Assembly (NCBI GenBank): GCA_001939145.1
Contig: LSRX01001375.1
Location: 1 to 64,000, forward strand
Length of the DNA stretch: 64,000 nt
Direction of reading: 5' to 3'
Origin: Symbiodinium microadriaticum
Taxonomy: Eukaryota > Sar > Dinophyceae > Suessiales > Symbiodiniaceae
This document shows positions 32,901 through 44,900 of the stretch, piece by piece. Made by a program: the position numbers and the translations under genes. The notes under the pieces are model-generated. The model did not search any database and was not told the origin of the DNA. It saw nothing but the letters and a program-made list of their open reading frames with translations. Positions within the stretch are counted from its first letter, which is position 1. Every line of letters starts with the position of its first letter.

Positions 32901-35900
32901 TGATTGAGCCTCTTTCCCAACGCTGCGAGACATGTCTTGTCCCAAGGTGTTGGGAGTCAAAACCGGAATCGGATTGTTGTCACGGCGCCAGAGTTCGGTG
33001 GGATGCCATGTGGGTCAGTGTCTGAGACGCAGCGTGGCCGGGCCTGCATTTCACTCTCTTGAGGGCGGATTGCTGGGCAAGTTTATGGGCAGTTGTCCGG
33101 GCTTGGTCCGACAGTCCCTGCAGGCAGCTACATGTAGGATTGCCGTAGCTCTGGAGCACGTCGGCGGAGGGCATTCCAGACCAGTTGGAAACGGCTTGAG
33201 CGTGCACACACACCTATGTCATCAGGTTGCACCAATTTTTGCATGGACTGCCAGCTGTCCGACTGGAATGACTGGGCTAGCTGCAGCAAGACCTGTGCTG
33301 GTGGAAGCCAGCACCGCCTGCGGGATGAAGTGTGGCTCGGCATTCAATCCATGATTCCTGGAGCTCTTTGTGCTGTTTGTACAGAGGCATCGTTGCTGCA
33401 AGAGTCCAATCCATGTTGGAGTGTCAGCTACAAGGTATGTACAACGTTCAGCCAGCAGCTCCTTGGTAAGACATTGGACGTCGTGTCTGACCAGCACCCG
33501 ATGCAACGGGTTCTGGTCAGCAAAGAAGTAGAGCAGGTTCCAGGGTGCACAGCATTTCGGGGCTCTTCTTGTGTTTGGTTCGTGGGAGACGCATCTCGCT
33601 TCTGGCAAGCAGTTCGAGCGCCCATGCGTAGGAGGATTACAACGACAAATCAAATCGCAGTGACTGCATGGGGATCTCCGAGCCCAGACTCTGCGATTGA
33701 GGCCTCATCGAGCTGCAAGCAGGCTCCGCCTCTTCCACAGGCCGACATGCTTCTGGTCGTAGCAGGGGTGATCTCACCCACAACTCAAAGTGCTGCATTC
33801 TGTCAGGAGCCTGGGGCTACCAAAAGAAGATGGGCGTTAGGCGCCGTCGCTTTTGCTGTGGTGATACAGTGTGAAGATCTACTTGCCCACCTCAATTCCA
33901 AACCGACACCCTGAGCAAACGCCACGTGCGCTTTCCCAGCTGGGCTCAGAGGGCGAGTGTGAGCAGGTGCGACCCAAAGCATCAGCGAGCCGGTGCCGCG
34001 ACACCTCAGGAAGCGGGTGAGGGGATGAGTGTGTGTTGTTTCCTGGCTGTCGTGCTGTCGCGATTGCAGGAGGCAGAAGCCTTGTGCAGCGCTGATCCCA
34101 CCTGTGGAGGCGTCGTACACAGAGCTGTGCAGGTTGTTTCCTCCCTTTCTCTTGCCTACAACTACAAGCAGCCCACTTCCGGCTACCATGTGCTACTGCT
34201 CACTCGGTTGCTACCTTCGTCCCCTGCTGCCTGCAGGCATGTACGACCAGGGATGTGACAACTGGGTGACGCTTTGCGATGCAGACTTCACTCTGGAAAG
34301 CGAGGAAGCCTCGTGCTCCTACCTCAAGAAGGACCACGGTTTCCGATCGCCAGTTCTGTGCCCTCCATGCCCCACTAGCACAGAAAGTCCTCTGCTCTGC
34401 TTTCTGCAGGAGATCGGTCAGGGCATACCATGCAAAGGGAACATAAGTGAGACGGCCACTTGCAACGCACACACTTGTCCAGTGGACTGTGTGATGACGG
34501 ACTGGGCCGAAGCTCGCCTGCCATCCCTTGATGAAGCTCACTACATATCATTGTTCTTTTTCTCTTGCCTCTGTTTTCGCTGCCTTCCGAGGAATGGTCG
34601 GCGTGTGATCCATTTTGCAACGGGGTGCAAACGAGAGAGAGGAACATCACAACGCATGCAGCCTTCGGTGGTGTTCCTTGCGGTCAAAGTCTGGAGGACA
34701 GCATCGGAACTGTTTGTGCAGTCGTTGTGTGACGTTCTTCCTCCCATTGCGAGGACCAGAGTTGCAGCAACTTCTGCGTCGACTGTACTTGGTCGGACTG
34801 GGGCGCATGGTCGACATGTACCCTGTCTTGCGGAGGTGGCACAGCCGGCTCCTTAGCGTGCTTTGCAGGCCGCTGCTGAGACTTGACTAGGGTCTTCGAG
34901 ACTTCCAGCTCGCAGGCACAGCGAACCCGTGCCATCGAGACGCCGAAACAGGGAGGTGGACAGTGCACTGGAACTGGCATGGAGGACAAGACCTGCAACG
35001 ATGAGGACAGAGACAAAGTGACACAGCTGGACCAAAAGCCCGGAGCTGCAACTTTCTCCGTCTTTCAGGAGTGTCCTGTGGATTGCGAGCTCTCCACCTG
35101 GACTGCTTGGACCGGCTGCGAGCCGTACTGCGAAGGCGAGGGCAGTACAAGTCACAGACCGAAGAGTGTTCGAGCCAGCTTTGCCCGGGAGGCACTCAGA
35201 TGCGGTACCGAAATGTTACACAGGAAGCTTCCTTTGGAGGCAGGTCCTGCAACGCCGTCGCGGCTGAAGAGCCCGACTTCGAGGGCGGAGTCACCAAGCA
35301 GATCCGACAGTGCTCCAACGAGTGTGGCTTTGCCAGCAACATTGAAGTGCGTTCCATTTCCTCACTTCATCTGATGGTCTCGCGCACGGAGCCTTCAGAC
35401 ATCATTTCCGTCAGATCAGCTTGCCAAGATTCGCGGTTCATCTGAGAGACCAACTCTGTTGACATGCCCAAGGTGTGGATTGCGAGTGGGGTGACTGGGC
35501 GCCGTGGAGCAATTGCAGTGCGTTCCAGACCAAGATTCCAGATTCTGTAAGTCTCGAAAACGCCGCGCCGGGTGGCAATGATCAAATGATCCAGGTCGTG
35601 CCAGGGTGGCACCCACACGCGAAACCGAGAGGTTGCAGTCGCCCACTCAGTTTCTAAACGAAGTTGCGATGTACTTGACAAGCCACCATGTTTGTTGTGA
35701 TTGGTACTCGCTCGTTGTCGCCTTGTTCTGCATCCAGTTACAAGAGTTCAGAGTTCAATGTCCACAGTTCAATGCACGAGGTCTCGGAGTAGGGTCCTCA
35801 TGTGTGCAACACACGCAAACAGCAAGTTCTAGATATAGTCTGTCGAAGCATAATTTTCATGGCGAAGCCAGATAGAGCATGCCGGAAAATTTAGCGTCGT

Positions 35901-38900
35901 TGCTAGAGTTCGACGGCGTGCCTCTTTGCAACAATCTGCACGAGTGTGTTTTTCGGCGCTTTGGTCACGACCAGAGTGTTTTGTCTAGTTCTTAGTACAG
36001 AACTAGGGCTTGGACAGGTGCTGGAATGCTTAAGTCTCCCTGTTGAGATCTGGGTCTGATCTGGGCTCATTTGGGGCTGCAGGTGTCAAGAAGCCGCAAG
36101 CGGACAGAATTGCAATGTCTTGGGGAAGGTTTTATACAAAAAAGCGGTTCGCAATTTGGGGTGTTCATGACCTTCCCTGTTGGGTACCCGTCGCGGCCGC
36201 GCGCCGACCCGGAGGTTTTGGGAGCCTCCCAAACCCTTGAGCCCCAGAACGCTTAAGACTTGGGTCGCCAGGGTCCCGAGAGGTGTCGGGTCAGGTTCCC
36301 ACGTGTTCTGCCGGGTGTCCTGGGCGTGGTGCGGGGCTGCAGTGTGGCGCTGATGCGCAGCTGCGGCGAAAGCTGGGGCTGGGTCCTGATTGCAACTATG
36401 GCGACGCAGAATATCAGACAACTCACTCTGCCTGTGTTTAAGCCATTGAGGCGTTCTTTGCAATCTAGTTCATGTCAGAAACGAACAATGAAACTCGATT
36501 TCGGGCCCGAGGTTCGCAGCAGATTGATGTCACGGGTTTTGTTGCTCCGGAAATCACGCCCAACGTAAGCCTTCTATGCGTTATTCTTGTTAATGTTGTC
36601 ATTCTCTATTCTGAGAATTACCGTTTCTATTATGGCAGTTTTCTTTGCAGGAAGGTGTCTTTCGGGGTTTAGTTCTGGCTGGGACCAGTTTTCATGAGTC
36701 CGCCTTGCTTGCGGCGACAGTTTCGCTTTTTCACTTCAAAACTAGGTGCCGGCAGATGGTGGCGGCAAGCAGTGCAAGGGCAATGTCACCGAGGCAGGCT
36801 GTGTTGCCAGCTTTCCCTTGGCATGTTTTTACCCTGCGATCCATTCTGCACTTCCAGCAGAGGTTGGTGTCTGCGCCGACACGTGCCACGGTTGAACTTA
36901 TTCAGAACTGCTTCTGCTTGGCTAACGTCGTGAAGCCATCGGTAATGCTTTCTGTCTCTTCTGCCGGCAGCACTTACTGTCTGCAGTCATGCTTCAGTGC
37001 CAAGGCTGGAACTTCCAGTGGGTGCACGCAAGTTGAGAAGTCACTGCCCCGACCAGGATCGCATGCCCGGTTGACTGTGTGATGACGGAGTGGGGCGGAT
37101 GGACGCCGTGTACGCCATACTGCAGCGGCAAGCAGCAGAGGTGTCAGTGGTCTGTCGGTGTGGTTGTCTTTGATCTTGTGAGGGCCTGAGGTGCTGACAA
37201 CATCGGTGGTTTCTCATGCCTTTGAAGGTGATTCGCAAGTTTCAGCAGCTTCGCTTGGGACATTTGTGCAGCCCAGTCGAGTTTGCAGGAACCGGGTCAT
37301 CCTGACCCAGCCCTTTGCCGGTGGAGCTGCCTGTGGGGAGACAGCCGAGGAGCCAGTGGGTCCCCTTAAGCAGTTTCTGTCTACTTTCGACATTTGGCTC
37401 ATGTGCCAAATGCCGAAGGAGGCAGTCAAGACCATCCGAAGCAATTGCGTCTGCAGTTTTCATCTGTCCAAGAGGTGCCTGCCGCCAGATCATATGCAGT
37501 TCCCTGGCATCAGCAGTGCCTAACTGTCAACCTCACAGTGAAAATGTCGGCAGAACTCTCGGCTCGGCATTCCTGTGGTGTTGTTGCATTCGCTGCGACT
37601 ACCATTTGCTGCAGCTGCGACGACAACTATTACGACGACGATCACCACCACAACCATTAAGACGGACATGCATACCAAGTACTAATGCAAGTACTATTGC
37701 TGTGCTGTACTAAGTGGTTGCTGACGACCAGTAGCTGTGGCTTCGGGACGACGACGGCGACTGCTTCACTTCTCGAAGGCTCTCTCTGAGTTCTCTCCAT
37801 CATCTCTTCGACTCGCGACCTGAGACGTTTCTTCTCCAGCTCGAGGTTGTGGCAGGAATGTCTCCAAGCAAGCTGTTCCTGCAAGGAGATAAGCTGCAAC
37901 AACACGTGCATCAATTGCCAAGCTTCGGCCGCCACCTTACATGACGTCCGGAAAAGTGCCTGCACCCATTCTTTTGTTCTGTTACATGTCGTGATCCGAT
38001 GTGGGCGCAGACGTCAAATGCCCCGACTGAGTCTTGGACAGACTGGTCCGAGTGCTCCAAGACTTGCTCTGGTGGTACACAGCACAGGCCTCCGCTCTGC
38101 CTTGTCCCGGATCGGAGCCTATTGTCTAGCGTAGCGTCCCTCTTTCAGAGCATCTGGCCCTAGTTTTTGTGAAGAACTCCCAGCCAGCGCGAATGCTGTC
38201 TCGTCCTGAGAGCAGGTCTCGCACAATTCTCAAGCAGGTGGGCTGGCACGGAGCAGATTTCTGTGGGTGGAAGAGGGGCTTGTGCACCTGGCAGTGCCCT
38301 TGCCAGGCAGAGGGCGAAGGTACCCCTTGTCCAGACCAGCTGGAGCAGACCAAGGCCCAACACTCCAGTCTGATGCAGTGCTCCGGCATGAAATCTACCT
38401 GCAGCTCTCCAGGAGGATATGTGTGCACCCCTGGACTGCCCAGTGAATTGCATTTGGGGTGTCGGGCCCTCTGACACCCTCTGCTTAACGGGGGAGTTCC
38501 CATCCTCTACCCGAGCTTAGGACTGGCTTCCCTGGAACGGCTGCAGCGTCACTTGTGGCGAGCGGATCCCGCATGTTTTGCTTTCGCTTCCGGAACCTAA
38601 GAACTCGCCCTTCTGATCGCTCTTCGTCTCAGGGGCACTCAAGACAGAACGCGCGTGGAGGCTGGGTCCGCGGAAGACTTCCGGCCGCGCTGAGAGTGTC
38701 CACTCTGGGGTTTTCCTTCAGGTCGTGTCCGCACAGTACGGAGGCCGCGGGGGGCCACGCACCACGGACCATCCTGGACAGTTGAGCTCTCGAGCTATGT
38801 GCAGTTTGGAGTGAGTTGTATGCTTCTGCGCACCGAGTTGTTTGTCAGCCCGCAGCCGCGTGCCGTGCAGTTGTGCTATCACGGTGGGAGGTACTGCATG

Positions 38901-41900
38901 CGAGGGCAGCAACCGAGAGTGGCGTGCCTGTGATGTGGAGATCTGCCCCGTGGACTGACGGCGGCTTGTTTTTCGCGAGTCGGGCTTGCTGGGTGTTTTG
39001 GCGCATGAGTCAAACGCACGCCGCTGCATTCTGTCCGAGCCATCCGAACGTTACAACAGTAGCAGCTCCATTCGAGAGTTGACACTCGTCAATGTCAGCC
39101 TAAAGCCTTAAGCTCGTGCACCCTGTCTTGCCTATGGCACGGTTGCACTGCCTGCCGGGGCCCTGTCAGGGCAGACAGAACAACTTGCTAGCACTTAGCA
39201 GAAGTTAGGACCTGGCGTGCTAAGCTCAGCCATGCTCGTGCCCGGCCACCATGGGACGGTGATGCACCGAAGTGTTTCCCCAGGCGAGAGCTGAGCTGCC
39301 ACTCACGGATGTGTTTATTTAAGGGGCTGTATGGGGAGAGCGTCCCATTTGAAACGTCATTTAACCGTTTGACCTTTGCAGGCGCTGCTGTGGTGAGCAA
39401 CGCCTTCCTCACGGCTCCATGCTACGTGGCCCCTTGGCCTCAGCTTCTTCTCTCTGCTTTTTTCAGACCTCTGTGGAGAGCAGTGCTCGGTGCTGAGGCC
39501 ACTAAGGCACTTCAACCATGTCAGACGGCCTGGTCCCCACGGCAGATGGTGACCATGCCGCCAGATCCAGGCATGCGTCTAGCCGTTCCGCACGACGCAG
39601 AAGGCTTCGTAGGCACGCTGCAGGAATTTCGAACCAGCACCTCACGGAGGAGGCCATGCGAGGGGGGTTTTGCCTGGGTTGCGGGGCTCTACAGCAGCCC
39701 TGCCGCCAGGACATCTACAGTGCCGGTGCCGAGGCAAGGCAGTGCATGCAGACCTGCCGGTCCGGCGGCGGTGGGTGTAATTAGGGCCGCTAAGAGGTCG
39801 CCAGCCAGTAAGTTGTGTCTTTCGCGGGGAGCGATGGGAGCAAAATCAGGGAGCCGAGAGCCGAGAGCTTCGGAAAGCGGCGAGGTCGGCAGGCAGAGCT
39901 TAGCCGTGAAATGGCGGCTTAAGGCGAGAAAATTCCTAGAATCCTCCCGGCTTCTCGTAGGCTCCGTTCAAAGGGATGGGGCGCTTGCTTTTGTGGTGGA
40001 TCCCCCGCCTCCACATGCCAAGAAGAACTGAATGCTATTGAAGAATCTGTTGGCTTTGGCTGCCACGCTGGCAAGGTGGAGTTTGGCAACTTCCGCTTCC
40101 GCTGCGCTGACGTGCTTGGTCGGGGCTCCTATGGCGAGGTCTGGCGAGCACAGGCCAGGCCCCGCGGCAGCGCCGCGCCGCCGCGCCGCCCCCACGCCGC
40201 CCCCGCGCCCCAAGCCGCCCCTTGCGCCGCCGCGTGGACGTCCACCCAGGTTCTCAGCGCCAAGGGTGGCTCGGATCCTTCCGAAGTGGCACTCAAGGAG
40301 GTCCTGTGCCGCAGCCAGAGTGAGCTACGGCAGGCCCGCCGTCCCAAAAACGCAACCAAGGGCAGGCCTAGCCAGGCCCAGCACTAGTGGGGTTGTCCTA
40401 GGCGTAGCAGCGAAGGCCAAGGGCCAGACCCGGGGGAAACTAAGGGCCTGGAAAGGGTATCTTCTAATTGAAGATTCGCGTAGGTGTAGGCCTGGGGGCT
40501 AGGCTAGGGATAGGCCTGAAGCAGCAGTAGCAGTCGTCGTGGCGGCAGTTTTCAGCAGAACCGAACTTGATGGCAAACTCGCTGAGTTTCAATCCATTTC
40601 GGGTTCCGCCCAAGCCACCATTAGGTAGCCAGAACATAGTTGTGTGATTTGCGAATCCGCAGACCTAGCACTAGAACAATGCTTGCTAGTGTTGTTTACA
40701 GCTTCTGGGTGCTTTGAAACACCAAAATGAAAAACACAACTTGACTTGAAAAATGCAACTGGGCGGCTCCAAAGACCACAACAAACCAAATTCCACACGC
40801 ATCGACTACTTTGCTTGTTTGGAGAGAAAAAATCAAACTGTCAAACAGCATTGAAACAGCACACTTGACAAAGTAACGTCAGCCTGGGATTCTAGCGGGT
40901 TTGGGGTGGTGGCGGGAGGTAATGGGGGACTTTCAGGCCATCTTCGAGGTGCAGGTCCTCATGGCCTTGGAGCAAGCCGCATCGCCTCACCGACTGAAGC
41001 TGCGGGTTCCACGCTGCATCGCCTACAAGGAGCCTGGGAAAGCCTTTGATGGTCTGAGAGGGATGTGGCGGTTGTGCGGCAGGGCAGGCAGGAAGGTCAG
41101 GCGCCCTGGCCCGGTGTCAGGTGAACGTCTGTTCTGGTGGCTGGAAGGTGCGGACTGCGATGACGCTGGTGCCCGGACAGTCTCTGGACTATTTTTTGAG
41201 GCCGCAGTGCCCAAGAGTTATCTGATTATCTCACCCGGAAACGAGAAGACCTGATCAGGCAGAAGCCTCCTCCCGGCTGCACCGTCTCGACCGGCCTGCG
41301 CAGAGCGCTGAGCCTCTCGGATCCTGTGTGGGTCTATAGTTGGGAAAGGGCTCAGGCCGCGGGGGTCTGTAGGGCTACAACTATAGTAGGCTTCGAGGCG
41401 AAGAGAAGAGCCCAGCTGAGAGGCTTGGTGTCTTGTCTCTTGCGGGACATCGGCCCGGCGCTCCAACTGCTGGGTCCGATTGCCTGGCACCGGGAGCCTT
41501 GGAGGCACTGAGACCTCCTCGGCCTTGGCCTGGGCCAAGCGCTTTCTCAGCCAAGGACGTGAATTCTCACAACATCCTAATCGATGCCAGCGATGCCGAC
41601 GATTCCAACATCGCGGCCAATGCTTCCTTCTGGCTCATCGATTTTGGCTTGGCGGTAGACTCCCAAAGCTGGGTCTCGGAGCAGGGTAGATGGAGGATCC
41701 AACATGGGCCGTAAAAGCCGCACACACCATCGAGCATGAAACGATGATGAAGCTTTTCTGCAGGACAGAGTATATCGGAGGCGACAGCCGATACTGGCCT
41801 CCCAGTTCCTGGATCATGCACCTTGTGGGTCCGGAGGGCTTCGACCACCGCCCGGATCTTTGCGATCAATACCAGCCTGGGGCCCAATGAAGGACGAGAT

Positions 41901-44900
41901 AGACCTAGACTCCTAGACGGGCCACTGAGCCACGACGAGGCGTCGTCTCGACATCCACGGTTTGGGCGTCACGGCCCTGGAGCCTTGGCCAGTCGAAAAG
42001 ATAAAGGTTGTGTGTTCGAAGCGGGTGGAGACATTTGCTGTACTAGGATTTGTTAGGAACGAGGCCGAGATCTAAGTGCCGCGCCTCATGCTGTGATGAA
42101 CAGCATGTTCACTGCTCCAGTTGGCGGAAACGGTGGAACCTGAAGATTAGGACCCACTGACCCACTTTAACACAGCTCATATGGGCTGGTCTATGCTGGT
42201 CTTACCCAGGAGTTGCTTTGCACCGTGGCCATGGCCTGCCCATTGGCTGATGAGGCCGAGGACTGACTTGACGACAGCTCACCCCAGCCTGAGCCTGAGC
42301 CTTGAAGAGTCGCCGCGGGAGACCTTGTGAGGAGCAGGCGCTGCAGCCGTGGGCTCCGATCTTCCACGCCTGGACTTGCTACCGCGAGGCATTGGGACAT
42401 CTTTGCCTCCCTGTTGTCCGGAGACTGAGCTCGCAAGGCCGTCTGGCAATGGTGGGCGACTGTTTATGCCGTCTTCTCCGTTGGTGGAGATCTTGCCCCT
42501 GTGCAAGCACAGCTCGTGGAGGTGGGTTTTGCCTTAGCGCGATGTCCAGCAGAACATGATATCGGCTCGAGCCGTGCATGCTCAGAGCGCTGCCGTTCAC
42601 TCCGACAGTGTTGCACAGGAGAGAATCGTGGAGCAGCTGCTGCTTCTCCTGACACGCATCCGCATTGCCCTGCGAAGCTGTGCCGCGCAGCTTGCGGACT
42701 CGCAACAAGCACGACTTCTGCAAATGATTGCTGACATGCTTGACGAAGGGCATCTTGATAGCATGAATCAAGCAGCAATTTTCGGGTTCATCACATACTC
42801 ATACCATCCGGAAGCAATCGTACCGATGAGGAAAGCCTTCGAACTGCGCGACATCCAGAGGCAGAGCTTTCTTCTTGCGAGTGTTGTTTTGCATCGCTGT
42901 GCCCCTGGCATGGCTCGTCAGGCTCGTCGGCGGCCCGAAGATCGAGTGCCCCCGTCGGAGCAGTTCCATGGTCTCGAAGGAGAAAAAGGCGGAACAGACG
43001 CAGCCGCAGCGCTTCTGCAGCGTCCCGACCAAGGGCCGCCAGGCCCGGCGCCGCGCCATGCCGTCGGGTTTGCGGGGATGGGCCCAGCTGCGCCTAGCTC
43101 GCGTCAGGCACGAAACGGCACTGCCGTCGTGGCAACCATGGCCGCCTGCCCAGATATGAAGTCAGTGGGAGAGGTGAGCAGCAGTTGGCTTGGACCCAGG
43201 CTGGCATAGAAAAGTCGAGGCGCGCCAACGCCAACGGTCAGGATGTTCTGGGCCAAAGCTCCCGGACCACTCAGGCATCCCAAATCAGGAGCGGGGAGAC
43301 AGCTTACAGATCGGAGCAGGGAGTCTCAAGGGCAGCCTTGATGAAGCTACAGGACGCCGGCAACGGACACTGTGGCCAGCTGGCAATCTCAAGCTGATGC
43401 GGTGATGGCCCGAATGGCCAGTTCAGAACTGAGACTAACAACTGGGGCATAAGACGTCGCACATCTCCATAGTCTGAACCCCTGCGCCTCCGTTCCTTGC
43501 GGCGCCAAGGTCTCAAGGCCCGCTTCCAGGCGCCGAACGGTGCGAAGGCCCTCGACCAGAAGCTGGCGCAGTTCCGACGGAGCACCGTGCAGAAGGCCGG
43601 GCCCCGCTCAGCATCGCTCAGCCTCGCTTTCTTCGACTTCGGAGGCCAAGCAGCGGCTCCAGTGCCTTGCAGCGACGACGCTGCGAGCAGAGACGTAGAG
43701 GCTCACGTCTCACGGACCCTCAGCCCTCAGCTGTACTTCCTGCATCTTTTCCTTCCAGGACTGAGCATAGCCGGTTCAGATGGAGCCAGTTGGCTCTCAA
43801 GTGTCTTTCAAGATAATGCCGCTAGCCGTGCCGGAACCTGTACAGCACGCGGTCGGCTCATCCCTGCTCCAATCATACCGTCGAGACAGAAGTGGAAGAG
43901 GAACAGCATGGCTGCGGGGTGATCTGATGCAGCGTCGTCCAGCATGGGCAGCGATTGTACTCTAAAGGATAAAGCCTGTCGTGGTGCCTGCTCACCGATG
44001 GAGGCAGGAACGTTGCATTAATTCGTAATGACAGGTTCGAAGCGATTCCGAGCTTCGGAGCCTTGCAAGTTGATCTTATGGGAAGCTACGAGGCTTCGTT
44101 GCGACTCCAAAGATTTGAAGTGTGGGCTGTCTGCCGGCCTTTCCGGAGTCCCTTAGGAAGGTCCACAACTAGTACTGTCACTGGCCGTAGCCGGGGTGGT
44201 AGAAGCAGCAGCTGCAGCAGTCGTCGTCGTCGTCGTTGTCGTCGGCACCCACCACCACCGCCGCCGCCGNCACTACCACGACCACAACAACAACAATCAC
44301 AACAATGACGACAGCCGCCACAACTGCCGGCACCAACACCGCCAGCACCACCACCACCAGCACCGCCACCACCGCCACCACTGCCACCACCGCCGCCACC
44401 ACCACCACCGCCAGGAAGAGAAACTGATTAGCACAGCAAGCAGAAGTAGAAGTTGCTTCGAGAAGAGGAATTGATGTGCAGGACTGCCAGTGGGGCCCGT
44501 GGCGCCCTCAGATCATGTTTGGGGGCACCAGGCTACCATAGATCTGTGGAGCTTCCGTGCTTAAGTTTAACAAAGCCTAGGGGGGCTTTCTCGTAGTACG
44601 TAGTCGCATACTTTCACTTTTTGGTGTTTAAATAGGGGTTGAAGGGCCTTGAGATTGCTGTCTTTTGAGGCTCGAGTCAGAAGTTGTTCAAAAATATATT
44701 GTCAAACTACAGAGTGTCACTGCTTGTCGAAGCCTGCAGCCCCATGCATCGGAATCCATGCCAGCCGCTTCTCAGTTGGAGTGCCTGGGGCAACTGCAGC
44801 GCCACCTGCGACAGCGGCTTCCAGTTTCGCAACAGGCCTTTTCTCTGTGTGTCTTGCTGTGTCATTGAGGCTAGCAAGCATTGCAAGCCCTCGGGTTTGC

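Larger units (their letters stand above)
31992..35546 (+). repeat. Segmental tandem duplication, copy 2
   Basis: Repeats the exon order of 25557-31886 in about half the length. Intron lengths differ widely between the copies (for example 192 nt against 2,063 nt, and 83 nt against 619 nt), while exons and one block (33.53-33.99 kb) stay very similar. Confidence 0.88.

Noticed and set aside
44178-44474. His-, Thr- and Val-rich proteins around 44.2-44.4 kb
   Set aside because: These are translations of a triplet microsatellite, open in all frames.
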